64,000 nt of DNA from CAIWHR01 sp963813415 (GTDB lineage: Bacteria > Pseudomonadota > Gammaproteobacteria > Burkholderiales > Casimicrobiaceae). Below are positions 53,949 through 62,628 of the stretch, one piece after another. Under the pieces are notes generated by a model. It saw only the letters and a program-made list of their open reading frames with translations, searched no databases and was not told the origin of the DNA. The position numbers were made by a program, and so were the translations under genes. The stretch lies in the NCBI GenBank assembly GCA_963813415.1, contig CAWEYW010000001.1, forward strand, positions 1 through 64,000. The letters are read 5' to 3'. The first letter of the stretch is position 1. Every line of letters begins with the position of its first letter.

Positions 53949-55063
53949 TTGCGCAGGATCTCGTCGCGATGCTGGTCGAGCAGCGGCGGCGGCCCATACT
54001 CGGGCGACGAGTCGCTGAACTTGATGGGACTGCCGACCGCGCGCAATCCCAGGCTGCCGTTGCCGAGCTCGACCACCAATCGACGGTCGGCGACGAGCTG
54101 GCTGGAGAGCGCGCCATCGAGTGTTCCGATCTCGGCCACCACCACGCCGAGCGGCTCGAGGCGCCTGACCCAGTTGCTCGCCGTATCGGTGGCGAGCGCC
54201 CGCGTGATCGCCTCGACGACGGTCTCCCGGTTGCTGCGCCGGCTCGCCATCGTGGCGAAGACCGGATCGGTGATCCACGCTTCCTTGCCGATCTCGCGAC
54301 AAAACTTCTGCCAGAACTGGTCGTGCGTGATGAAGAGCGTGAGCCAGCCATCGGCCGTCGGGAAGATCTGCGCCGGCACGATGTACGGGTGCGAAGAGTT
54401 GGCGTAGCGCTCCGGCGATTCGCCCGCGTTGAGCCAGGCGCCGGCGAGGTAGTTCAACTGCGAGAGCATCACGTCGTACATCGCCACGTCGACCTGGCCG
54501 CCTTTGCCTTCGACGATCTTGGCGAGCAGGCCTACGGCGGCAGCGAGCCCTGCCGAATTGTCGACCGCGGAATACCCGGCCTTGGTCGGCGGCGCACTCG
54601 GATCGCCGGTCAATGACATGACGCCGGTCATCGCCTGGATCACGTAATCGTAGGCGGGGCGATTGGCGTGCGGTCCTTCCAGGCCGTAACCGGTGAGGGC
54701 GACGCAGACGAGGCGCGGATTGAAGGCCTTGAGAGCATCGTAGGTCAGTCCCAGCTTCTTGATTGCGCTCGGGCGCAGGTTGGTCAACAGCGCGTGCGCA
54801 TCGGCGACGATGCGGTGCAGCGCGTTGCGGCCCGCGTCGCTGGCGAGATCGAGCACGATGCTCTTCTTGCTGCGGTTGAGGCTCGCGAAATACGCGTTGT
54901 GCGCGCCGATCCGGTGCGGACTGACCGTACGTGCGATATCCCCCTCCGGCGGCTCGATCTTGATGATCTCGGCGCCGAGGTCGGCGAGGACGAGGCCACA
55001 GTACGGGCCCGCCAGCATGTGGCCCACTTCGATGATGCGAATGCCGTTGAGCGGACCGCTCAC
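53936..55063 (-). CDS. CaiB/BaiF family CoA-transferase
   Basis: This 375-residue class III CoA-transferase has GIRIIEVGHMLAGPYCGLVLA, DLGAEIIKIEPPEGDIAR, FASLNRSKKSIVLDLASDAGR and the catalytic aspartate in GYSAVDNSAGLAAA near residue 165. Members move CoA between organic acids, for example succinyl-CoA to itaconate or mesaconate. It overlaps its neighbours by a few bases on both sides and is well placed to activate the acid imported by DctPQM. Confidence 0.93.
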   Translation of the reverse strand: MSGPLNGIRIIEVGHMLAGPYCGLVLADLGAEIIKIEPPEGDIARTVSPHRIGAHNAYFASLNRSKKSIVLDLASDAGRNALHRIVADAHALLTNLRPSAIKKLGLTYDALKAFNPRLVCVALTGYGLEGPHANRPAYDYVIQAMTGVMSLTGDPSAPPTKAGYSAVDNSAGLAAAVGLLAKIVEGKGGQVDVAMYDVMLSQLNYLAGAWLNAGESPERYANSSHPYIVPAQIFPTADGWLTLFITHDQFWQKFCREIGKEAWITDPVFATMASRRSNRETVVEAITRALATDTASNWVRRLEPLGVVVAEIGTLDGALSSQLVADRRLVVELGNGSLGLRAVGSPIKFSDSSPEYGPPPLLDQHRDEILRKCPS

Positions 55064-55476
55064 GACAGTGCCCTGGCGAGCGACGCGACGACGTCCGCTA
55101 GCGGCATGTCCGCCGTGTACACCCCCGCGACACCGAGCGCGCGCAGGTCGTCCTGATCGTCCTGCGGGATCGTGCCGCCCACGAACACCTTGATGTCGCC
55201 GGCGCCGAGTTCGCGCAGCCGGGCGAAGACGTCGTGCACCAGCTCCTTGTGGCTGCCCGACAGGATGCTGAGACCCAGCGCATCGACGCCCTCGTCCACC
55301 GCCACCCGGGCGATCTGCTCGGGACTGCGGCGCAACCCCGTGTAGATCACTTCCGCGCCGGCGTCGCGCAGGGCCAGCGCGATGATCTTGGCCCCGATGT
55401 CGTGTCCATCGAGGCCGGGCTTGCCGACCAGAATGCGCTTGCCGAGCAGCGGCCGGTCGATGCGCGGGGTGTTCAT
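55060..55476 (-). CDS. B12-binding small subunit of acyl-CoA mutase
   Basis: ATG 55476 gives 138 residues. It has the full base-off cobalamin-binding signature: GLDGHDIGAKI (DxHxxG), LGLSILSGSH (SxL) and VFVGGTIP (GG). It is the separate small subunit of a split mutase, like IcmB or HcmB. The start overlaps the stop of the large subunit by four bases. Confidence 0.93.
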   Translation of the reverse strand: MNTPRIDRPLLGKRILVGKPGLDGHDIGAKIIALALRDAGAEVIYTGLRRSPEQIARVAVDEGVDALGLSILSGSHKELVHDVFARLRELGAGDIKVFVGGTIPQDDQDDLRALGVAGVYTADMPLADVVASLARALS

Positions 55477-57101
55477 AGATTGACCGGCTCCCGGAACTCG
55501 CCCCACTCGCTTTTCAGGCACGACACCATCTCGCCCACCGTTGCGTAGGCGTGGCAGCAATCGACGATGTAGGGCATCAGGTTCTCGCCATCATTGCGCG
55601 CCGCATCACGCAGCCGCGCCAGCGAACTCGCGACGGCGGCTTGGCTTCGCGTGTCCATCACGCGCTCGAACTTCTCGAGCGCCCGCTGCGCGACGGTCGC
55701 GTCCAGCTTGAATACGTCGCCGACACCGGCCTGCTCACCCTCGCGCCGGAAATAGTTCTGGCCGACGATCACGGTCTCCCCCGAGTCGGTCTTGAGCTTT
55801 CGCTCCAGGCCGCGTTGGGCGAGCCGCATCTGCAGCCATCCGTCCTCGATGGCGCGGACGACGCCGCCGTAATCGTCGATCTCTTTCATCACCCCGACGA
55901 TCGCTTCTTCCATCCGGTCGGTGTGCTGCTCGACGAAGTAGCTGCCGCCCAGCGGATCGACCGTTCGGGCAATGCCGCTCTCGAAAGCAATGATCTGCTG
56001 GGTGCGCACCGCAAGCTCGGCCGAACTTTCCGTGGGTATCTGGAATGCCTCGTCGAACGCGCAGGTAAAGATCGACTGCGCGCCACCGAACACCGCCGCC
56101 ATGGTCTCGATCGCGACCCGGACCACGTTGTTGTAGGGCTGCGGCGCGATGAGCGAGGACCCGCCGCAAACCACGCCGAACCGGAAGTGCTGGGCCTTCG
56201 GGTCCTGCACGCCGTAGCGGTCCTTCATCAACCTGGCCCACAGGCGGCGCCCGGCGCGGAACTTGGCGATCTCGTCGAACAGGTCCATGTGGACGTAGAA
56301 GAAGAACGACAGGCGCTTCGCGAACTTCTCCACGTCGCCGCCGCGCCGGCGCAGCTCGTCGACATATGCGAGTCCGTTCGCCAGCGTATACGCCATCTCC
56401 TCGACCGCGGTCGCCCCGGCGTCACGCACATGCGCGCCCGCGATGCTGATCGCGTTGAAGCGCGGGCTGACGTCGTTCGAGTAGAGGATCGAGTCGGCGA
56501 CGAGCCGCATCGACGGTTTCACCGGGAAGATCCATGTTCCCCGCGCGACATACTCCTTCAGGATGTCGTTCTGGATCGTTCCCGTGAGCTTGGCGCGCGG
56601 CACGCCCTGCTTGTCGGCCACCGCGAGGTACATGGCGTAGATGATGGCCGCGGTGCCGTTGATGGTGAACGAGGTGGAGATCCTGGCGAGGTCGATGTCC
56701 CGAAAGAGGATCTCGGCTTCGCTGAGATTCGACAGGGAGACGCCCACCTTGCCGATTTCCGGGCGCGCCATCGCGTGCGTCGGGTCGTAGCCGCACTGCG
56801 TCGGCAGATCCAGCGCGACGGACAGACCCGTCTGTCCTTGCGCCAGCAGGAACTTGTAACGCTCGTTCGACTCCTCCGCCGTGCCGAAGCCCGAGTACTG
56901 GCGGATCGTCCACATCCTTCCCTTGTACCCATCGGGGAAAATCCCACGGGTGAACGGATACTCACCGGGTGCGCCGATGGCGGCCGGCGCCCCGGCTTCC
57001 GGTTCGACGCTGGTGGGTACCTCGATGCCGGCAGCACTGCGTGCGGCGAGTTGGGGCGGCGGCAATGCTGACGCGCGTGCGCCGGGCTCTCCGTGCTTCA
57101 T
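55473..57101 (-). CDS. Large subunit of a methylmalonyl-CoA mutase-like enzyme
   Basis: ATG 57101 gives 542 residues, the length of IcmA/HcmA-type catalytic subunits. Conserved blocks are GEYPFTRGIFPDGYKGRMWT, IRQYSGFGTAEESNERYKFLL, SVALDLPTQCGYDP and TGTIQNDILKEYVARGTWIF with PSMR. By hand alignment the MCM Tyr89 (RQY) and Arg207 (PSMR), which favour a carboxylated substrate, are kept. The MCM Tyr243-His244 pair reads AH (SIAGAHVRDAG), and the H328/Q330 region reads GVVCGGSSL. The active site therefore differs from all mutases that I know. Substrate unknown. Confidence 0.9.
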   Translation of the reverse strand: MKHGEPGARASALPPPQLAARSAAGIEVPTSVEPEAGAPAAIGAPGEYPFTRGIFPDGYKGRMWTIRQYSGFGTAEESNERYKFLLAQGQTGLSVALDLPTQCGYDPTHAMARPEIGKVGVSLSNLSEAEILFRDIDLARISTSFTINGTAAIIYAMYLAVADKQGVPRAKLTGTIQNDILKEYVARGTWIFPVKPSMRLVADSILYSNDVSPRFNAISIAGAHVRDAGATAVEEMAYTLANGLAYVDELRRRGGDVEKFAKRLSFFFYVHMDLFDEIAKFRAGRRLWARLMKDRYGVQDPKAQHFRFGVVCGGSSLIAPQPYNNVVRVAIETMAAVFGGAQSIFTCAFDEAFQIPTESSAELAVRTQQIIAFESGIARTVDPLGGSYFVEQHTDRMEEAIVGVMKEIDDYGGVVRAIEDGWLQMRLAQRGLERKLKTDSGETVIVGQNYFRREGEQAGVGDVFKLDATVAQRALEKFERVMDTRSQAAVASSLARLRDAARNDGENLMPYIVDCCHAYATVGEMVSCLKSEWGEFREPVNL

Positions 57102-57931
57102 GTCTTGTCCTTGTTCAGGAAGCGATCGACCGCCCGCCAATGCTCGGGGCTGAGCCAGGTCGAGACCAGGTGGGTCCGCTCGATATGTCTGCGTTCCCGG
57201 TAAGGCGCTCCCGCACGCCACGCCGAGGTCTGCGCCTTGATCCCGCGGAGCACCAGCGCCGACCGATCGAGGAAGGGCTTCAGAAAGGCTGCGACGTCGG
57301 GCGCGTCCGCGCCGCCGCTGACGATCGCGTCCACCAATCCCCACGCGAGCGCCGTTTCGGCGCCGATCATTTCGCAGCGACCCATCATGCGCATGGCGCG
57401 CGCAGCTCCGACGAGCTGACACAGGTCGGTGCCTCCTCCCCACGCGGACGTGATTCCCATGCGGCCCTGCACGAAACCGATGCGCGCCCCGGTTGCGATC
57501 ATGCGCAGGTCGCAGGCCACCGCCAGCTCGGCGCCGCCGCCCAGGGCATCCCCATTGACGTAAGCCACCACCGGCACCGGGCAGCGCCGGACGGCATCGA
57601 GCGCTTCGGCGGCCTGATCGGCCATCTCCGCGGTTGCGGCTTCGGTCTGCACCGCCGCGAGCTCGACGAGGTCGCCGCCGGCGGCGAAGTACTTCTCGCC
57701 GGCCCCGCGCACGATCAGGAGGCGCGTGGCGGGATCGGCGCCGAGCCGGTTGACGACATCCGCGAGCTGCTGGAGGACATTCCACGCCAGAGCGTTGTGC
57801 TTGTCCGGCCGGTCGATCGTGATCCACGCCGAGCCGTCCTGGCGAACCGCCACGCGAAGGTCCGGCCTGGGCTCCGAGGGTGCTTGCCCTGGCCCTGAGC
57901 TGCCGCTATCGGTGTTTCGAATACCAGTCAT
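57098..57931 (-). CDS. Crotonase-fold acyl-CoA decarboxylase/hydratase
   Basis: This 277-residue protein has WITIDRPDKHNALAWNVLQQ, the oxyanion loop AAGGDLVELA and GDALGGGAELAVACDLRMIA, with the first glutamate of hydratases (GGGAE) present. The second catalytic Glu position reads FVQGRMGITSAWGGGTDL, without Glu but like the MGI.SWGG segment of ethylmalonyl/methylmalonyl-CoA decarboxylases (ECHDC1, ScpB). I therefore favour a decarboxylase. It is the first gene of the mutase operon and overlaps it by four bases. Confidence 0.85.
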   Translation of the reverse strand: MTGIRNTDSGSSGPGQAPSEPRPDLRVAVRQDGSAWITIDRPDKHNALAWNVLQQLADVVNRLGADPATRLLIVRGAGEKYFAAGGDLVELAAVQTEAATAEMADQAAEALDAVRRCPVPVVAYVNGDALGGGAELAVACDLRMIATGARIGFVQGRMGITSAWGGGTDLCQLVGAARAMRMMGRCEMIGAETALAWGLVDAIVSGGADAPDVAAFLKPFLDRSALVLRGIKAQTSAWRAGAPYRERRHIERTHLVSTWLSPEHWRAVDRFLNKDKT

Positions 57932-58020
57932 GGACGTATCCGGCTACGTTGCGTGCACGCGCAAGACCACCACACGGCGGTGCGCGCGCACGCCGCCCGG
58001 CGCTTGCGATGGATGTTATT

Positions 58021-58036
58021 TTTCAATATGCTGAAA
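58021..58036. promoter_or_regulatory. Candidate IclR operator
   Basis: TTTCA-ATATGC-TGAAA is a perfect 5-bp inverted repeat just downstream of the minus-strand promoter and between the operon and the iclR-type gene. Confidence 0.5.
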
Positions 58037-58047
58037 ACTGTTTCGTT

Positions 58048-58075
58048 ATTATAGAACGCGGACTTATCCATGCAA
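58048..58075 (-). promoter_or_regulatory. Promoter of the mutase operon
   Basis: On the minus strand TTGCAT (58075-58070), a 16-bp spacer and a perfect -10 TATAAT (58053-58048) precede the decarboxylase gene with a leader of about 110 bases. The surrounding GTTCTATAATAACGAAAC is itself partly palindromic. Confidence 0.6.
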
Positions 58076-58191
58076 GCAGCGGATTCGATCACGATTCGGG
58101 TCGTCACAAAGGCTTCACGGCGGCACGCCTACCGCGACCGGCGCACCGGCGCTGCGCCGGGACATATTGAAGGGCCGATGGCTCGCACGTC

Positions 58192-58947
58192 ATGAGCGCC
58201 GAAGGGAGCCGGTCTCCGCTGCGCGGGCTGGAAATCTTCGAGGCATTCCGCACCGCCCGTCGCCCGCTCTCGTTGTCGGAAGTGGCGCGCATGGTCGGGA
58301 TGCCCGTCTCGACCTGCCATGGCGTGCTGAAGGCACTGGAGCAGCGTGGTTACCTCTATTTCGTCTCGGGACGCGACGCCTACCCGACCCGGCGCCTCTG
58401 GGACCTCGCGCAGGAGATCAACGCGCACGATCCCGTGGCGCTGCGGCTGGAGCCCGCGCTCGCGCAGCTGCGCGACGAGGTGGATGAGACCGTCATCCTC
58501 GGCGTCCGGCACGGCGATACGGTGCTGTATCTGCTGGTGCTCGAGAGCGCGAAGGCGATCCGCTACTCCTCACGCGCCGGTGAGCACAAGTTGCTGCATT
58601 CGAGCTCGATCGGCAAGGTCATGCTTGGTTCCCTTTCGCCCGTGCAACTGGAGGCGTGGCTGGCGGCGAACGCATTGCGCAAGATCACCGACCGCACCAT
58701 GATCAGCGCGGCGCGACTGAAGGTGGATCTCGCCGCCTCACGCGCCCGCGGCTACTACGCGACCCGCGGCGAGAACGTGCCCGACGTCATGGCCGTCGCC
58801 GCCCCGTTGCGCCTTGGCAACTCGACCTTCGGAGTGGCGATCGCCGGACCGCTGCAGCGCATGGCCGACAGGGAAGCGACATTCGGGAAGCGGCTGGTGC
58901 GCGCGCTGCGCGCCATCGAAGCGTCCGCCCAGCCAGGGACGGCCTAG
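58192..58947 (+). CDS. IclR family transcriptional regulator
   Basis: This 251-residue protein has the N-terminal winged helix (LRGLEIFEAFRTARRPLSLSE, VARMVGMPVSTCHGVLKALEQ) and the effector domain (LRDEVDETVILGVRHGDTVL, HSSSIGKVMLGSLSPVQLEAW, RGYYATRGENVPDVMAVAAPL). It is divergent from the mutase operon and is the natural candidate to sense the substrate or a CoA product. Confidence 0.92.
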   Translation: MSAEGSRSPLRGLEIFEAFRTARRPLSLSEVARMVGMPVSTCHGVLKALEQRGYLYFVSGRDAYPTRRLWDLAQEINAHDPVALRLEPALAQLRDEVDETVILGVRHGDTVLYLLVLESAKAIRYSSRAGEHKLLHSSSIGKVMLGSLSPVQLEAWLAANALRKITDRTMISAARLKVDLAASRARGYYATRGENVPDVMAVAAPLRLGNSTFGVAIAGPLQRMADREATFGKRLVRALRAIEASAQPGTA

Positions 58948-59072
58948 CATTCCGCTCAGGTTTCCTTCCGGCAAGTGTCGTGCGGCGCGGGCCCCGCGAA
59001 CACCTGTTGTGACGAAGGGGCCCGGCAGCGTCAGCGGGACAGCAATCGAGTCCTGCGCCGACGCCGCGGTAC

Positions 59073-60554
59073 CTAAGGTCCGCCAGTGCCGAGCGAAGCG
59101 GTCGGCAACGCCGCCGCTGCCTCGGCACGCGTCGCAATCGCTCGGGCGAGGCCGTTGAAGATCAAGGCGTGCGCCGGGGTCAACGCATGCCAGTACATGA
59201 GACCGCGCGCGCCGGCTGGATGGAAGTAGGCGGTCACGGCGATCTTCGTTCGGCGTGGGTCGAGCGGTGTGATCAGGAACTCTAACGCCGCCGACCCGGG
59301 CAATTTCATTTCCGAGAGCAGTGTCAGCCGGCGGCGCGGTTCGAGCGCGACGACGCGCCAGAAGTCCACCGCGTCGCCGATGACGAGATCGTTCGGATCA
59401 CGGCGACCGCCGCCAAGCCCGACCCCGCCGCACATTTTGTCGAGGCGCCCGCGCACTTTCCACAGCGCGTCGAGATAGTAGTAGCCGTTGCGCCCGCCGA
59501 TGGCGACGACCTCGCGCCATACCGCGGCGGCGGGCGCGGCCGCGACGGCCTCGCCATGCATGCGCTTGGCGTAGAACGCGAAGTCCGGCCGGTTCTGTCT
59601 GTGCAGCATCGATCCCTCGGTCCATCGCCCCGCCACCGCGCCGGTCTGCTCGGCTTCGAGCGCGGCTTGCGCAGCGGCACGGTAGGTCTTGAGCTCCAGC
59701 GGAATCAGCGCGCGGATTGCCGCGTCGTCAGCGATGACGTCGTGCTCCAGACCCTCGATGAGCGCGCGCGCGACATTCGTCGGCACCGCCGTCACGAAGT
59801 TGAGCCAGTACGACGACAAACGCGGCGTCAGCACGGGCACGGGCACGATCAGCGGGCGCCGGCCGACGAGCGCTCCGAATCCGCGCATCAGCTCTTCGTA
59901 CGTCAACACCTCCGGACCGCCGACGTCGTAGATCTTGCCGCTCGCCTGCGGCAGCAGCGGCAGCCGCGCCAGGTACTCGAGCACATCGTCCAATGCGATC
60001 GGCTGCGAGCGCGAGCGCACCCAGCGCGGCGTCACCATGGCCGGAAGATGGAACACGAGATCGCGGATCACTTCGAAGGCGGCAGAGCCGGGCCCGATGA
60101 TCACCCCGGCACGGACTTCGGTGACCGGCACGGGGCCGCTGCGCAGGATCGCGCCGGTCTCACCCCGGGACGCAAGATGAGCGGACGCGGCGAGGGCCGG
60201 CTGCAGGCCGCCCAGGTACACGATGCGCTTCACGCCAGCGCGCGCAGCGGCGTCGCGAAAGTTCGCCGCCGCCTCCCGATCGATGCGCGGAAAATCCGGG
60301 CCGGCAGCCATCGAGTGCACCAGGTAGTAGGCGACCTCGATCCCGGCAAGCGCGCGGTCCAGGCTGGCGGGATCGAGCGCATCGGCGGCGACGACCTCGA
60401 CGCCGGGCCACGCGTATCCCTCCAGCGCGTCGCGCCGTCGCGCGGCGGCGCGCACCCAAGCGCCGCGCGCGGCAAGAAACGGAACGAGGTTCGTGCCGAC
60501 GTAGCCGCTGGCGCCGAGGACCAGCACGCGCGGGTGCGCGGAGGTGGTCGTCAT
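59073..60554 (-). CDS. NAD(P)-binding SDR with DUF2867 domain
   Basis: ATG 60554 gives 493 residues. The N-terminal Rossmann domain has RVLVLGASGYVGTNLVPFLAA and YYLVHSMAAGPDFPRIDREA, like YbjT/atypical SDRs. From about residue 330 the DUF2867 (SRPBCC-like) domain follows: AVWREVVAIGGRNGYYYLDAL, WKVRGRLDKMCGGVGLGGGR and VDFWRVVALEPRRRLTLLSEM. Such fusions often neighbour light-responsive MerR regulators and photolyase genes. The substrate is unknown. It is 209 bp downstream of the merR-like gene in the same direction. Confidence 0.9.
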   Translation of the reverse strand: MTTTSAHPRVLVLGASGYVGTNLVPFLAARGAWVRAAARRRDALEGYAWPGVEVVAADALDPASLDRALAGIEVAYYLVHSMAAGPDFPRIDREAAANFRDAAARAGVKRIVYLGGLQPALAASAHLASRGETGAILRSGPVPVTEVRAGVIIGPGSAAFEVIRDLVFHLPAMVTPRWVRSRSQPIALDDVLEYLARLPLLPQASGKIYDVGGPEVLTYEELMRGFGALVGRRPLIVPVPVLTPRLSSYWLNFVTAVPTNVARALIEGLEHDVIADDAAIRALIPLELKTYRAAAQAALEAEQTGAVAGRWTEGSMLHRQNRPDFAFYAKRMHGEAVAAAPAAAVWREVVAIGGRNGYYYLDALWKVRGRLDKMCGGVGLGGGRRDPNDLVIGDAVDFWRVVALEPRRRLTLLSEMKLPGSAALEFLITPLDPRRTKIAVTAYFHPAGARGLMYWHALTPAHALIFNGLARAIATRAEAAAALPTASLGTGGP

Positions 60555-60763
60555 CTCCACACGGTGATGCGTGCAGGGCGTTTGCAGCGGACGGTCGGCG
60601 TCATCGTTGTTCTCGTTCGGGTGCGCCGATCTTACGCCGGCTCCCGGCATGCCGACGTTCGACAAACCCGTGGCGCCAAGTGCGATTGCACGCAGTCTGT
60701 GCACGCTTTCATGCCCGCGCTGTTCGCCATCCGCTGGAATCACCGCACTGCGCGGCGGAGCGG

Positions 60764-61780
60764 TCAATTCTCCGTCGGCGCATGGTCGGTGCGCAGCGGA
60801 AGCGACAACCCCTCGGCGCGCGCGATGCGCACCAGCGCATCCTCGAACAGCACCCGCGCCGAACCGGCGACGCGCTCCAGATAACGATGCAACGCCGCAT
60901 CCGCCGGGCTGCGATTGGCGCATTCGGCGCTATAGCGCTCGAAGGCCCCGAGGCTGGCCAGCAGATCGACGACGTGATGCGGGCACTCGCAGTGCAGAGT
61001 CGTCAGGGCGCGAGCGAGCCGGGCCAGCGCCTGATCGTCGAAGCGGCGGCCGGGCACGGCATCGAGCACAAGCGCCGCGGCTCCCGCCGCAGCATGCAGC
61101 GCGCCGGGCATCGTCGCCTCGCGACAGAAGCGTTCCAGTGCGTCCGGATCGAGCGGTGCACGCACCACGCTGTGCCCCTGCTCGCGCAGCGCAGCAACCA
61201 CCTCTGCCCGACCGAAGCGGTAGGTGACGAGCACGTGCCGCGCGCCGACGGTTTGCGCCAACGCGTCGACCATCGCGACCGCGTCCAATTGAAGCGTCGG
61301 CAGTTCCATGGCCAGAATGTCGGCCGAGACGCCGCGCAACACCTGCGCAGCGCCAGACGCCGCTGCGCAGGTGGCGACGATTTCCAGCGACCAGCGCACG
61401 GCGCTCTCGCGAGCCAACTCCGCCAGGGCTGCGCCGACCAGCACGACGCGTATCGGAAGCGCCCCCGCCGTCCTGCCGGTCGATAGGCCCTGTGAGGCAG
61501 CCGCCGCCGCGGAGCGCATGTCGCTCAGTGCGGCAAGCGGCAGGCGCGCAATTGCGCCAATGGGGTTGCCGGAAGCAACCAGCTTCCTGATCAAAGTAAG
61601 ACGGCTCACGTCTTCCGCCGCATACAGGCGACGGCCGTGCGAATCGAGCCGGGGTCCCACCACGCCATAACGGCGCTCCCACACGCGCAGCGTCTCGACG
61701 GGAATGCCCGCAAGACGCGCGGCGGTGCTGCTGCGGTAAGTCGGCTCGAAGCCGTCGACTGCCTGCGACTCCACGTCCAC
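60764..61780 (-). CDS. MerR regulator with degenerate B12-type domain
   Basis: This 338-residue protein has a clear MerR head (STAARLAGIPVETLRVWERRY, PRLDSHGRRLYAAEDVSRLTL). The rest has the length and predicted fold of the CarH/LitR effector region, but the Wx9EH motif and the ExHxxG cobalamin ligand are both missing; the corresponding strand reads RVVLVGAALAELARES. It is therefore probably B12-independent. It is divergent from the fasciclin gene and upstream of the SDR gene, and may control both. Confidence 0.85.
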   Translation of the reverse strand: MDVESQAVDGFEPTYRSSTAARLAGIPVETLRVWERRYGVVGPRLDSHGRRLYAAEDVSRLTLIRKLVASGNPIGAIARLPLAALSDMRSAAAAASQGLSTGRTAGALPIRVVLVGAALAELARESAVRWSLEIVATCAAASGAAQVLRGVSADILAMELPTLQLDAVAMVDALAQTVGARHVLVTYRFGRAEVVAALREQGHSVVRAPLDPDALERFCREATMPGALHAAAGAAALVLDAVPGRRFDDQALARLARALTTLHCECPHHVVDLLASLGAFERYSAECANRSPADAALHRYLERVAGSARVLFEDALVRIARAEGLSLPLRTDHAPTEN

Positions 61781-61907
61781 CGCTATCCCTCCCTTCCGGA
61801 AGCGCTCCCTGGCTCCGGGTGGCCAAAGTGTCGCATTTTGAACGGCCTCTGACCAGACAAACCCTGGTCAATAACGCAATCTAGCTAAAAAATACCTGGA
61901 CAAACCA

Positions 61908-61936
61908 TTGACATCCGATGATGCATTCGGTATTGT
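61908..61936 (+). promoter_or_regulatory. Promoter of the fasciclin gene
   Basis: TTGACA (61908-61913), a 17-bp spacer and TATTGT (61931-61936) form a good promoter. GTCCATG/CATGGAC is an inverted repeat overlapping and following the -10 (61935-61952), a possible MerR-type site. Confidence 0.62.
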
Positions 61937-62020
61937 CCATGACATCCATGGACGGACGACATCATCCGATCATGAGGTGCCCGACGCAATCCGCAGCCAG
62001 TCATCTACAGGAGATCCAGC

Positions 62021-62542
62021 ATGTTCACGCCCAAGACCATTCTTGCTTCCGCCGTCACCGCAGCCGTCCTCGTCCTCGGAACGTCCCCCGCGTTCGCGGA
62101 AGGCATGCAGCACGTGAATGCCGGCCACGTCGCCTCGGCAAAGACCGACATCGTCGACACGGCGGTGAGTGCCGGCCAGTTCAAGACGCTGGCGAAGGCC
62201 CTGACCGCGGCCGGCCTCATCGACACGCTGAAAGGACCAGGACCATTCACGGTATTCGCGCCGACCGACGCGGCGTTCGCCAAGATCCCGCCGGCGCAGC
62301 TGAACGCATTGCTGGCGGACAAGGCCATGCTCACGAAGGTGCTCACCTACCACGTGGTCCCCGGCGAGATCCTGGCGGCCAGCGTAAAGCCCGGCCAGGT
62401 GAAGACCGTGGAAGGTCAGTTCCTCACCGTGACCTCGTCGCCCACTGGCGTCAAGGTGAATGACGCCAACGTGGTCAAGACGGACGTGATGGCATCGAAC
62501 GGGGTCATCCACGTCATCGACAGCGTCGTGCTGCCCAACTGA
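62021..62542 (+). CDS. Secreted fasciclin (FAS1) domain protein
   Basis: This 173-residue protein has a signal peptide (ILASAVTAAVLVLGTSPAFA). One FAS1 domain follows: IVDTAVSAGQFKTLAKALTAA, GPGPFTVFAPTDAAFAKIP, LLADKAMLTKVLTYHVVPGEI and VNDANVVKTDVMASNGVIHVI with DSVVLP at the end. FAS1 proteins mediate adhesion or bind small ligands in the periplasm or outside the cell. A run of light- and stress-related genes surrounds it. Confidence 0.93.
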   Translation: MFTPKTILASAVTAAVLVLGTSPAFAEGMQHVNAGHVASAKTDIVDTAVSAGQFKTLAKALTAAGLIDTLKGPGPFTVFAPTDAAFAKIPPAQLNALLADKAMLTKVLTYHVVPGEILAASVKPGQVKTVEGQFLTVTSSPTGVKVNDANVVKTDVMASNGVIHVIDSVVLPN

Positions 62543-62564
62543 TTCTCCACGCCCGTCGTCCACG

Positions 62565-62598
62565 CGCGAAAGCCTCGGGAGTATCCGGGGCTTTTCGC
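62565..62598 (+). terminator. Terminator-like hairpin after the fasciclin gene
   Basis: GCGAAAGCCTCGG (62566-62578) pairs with CCGGGGCTTTTCGC (62585-62598) around a short loop. The stem is GC-rich and strong; the T-run is inside the stem end. Confidence 0.6.
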
Positions 62599-62628
62599 CT
62601 TCCAGTCCGTCCAGTGATCGAGGTCATC

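Noticed and set aside
55551..57071. A 506-codon + strand frame over the mutase large subunit
   Set aside because: It is a shadow of a well-supported mutase gene.
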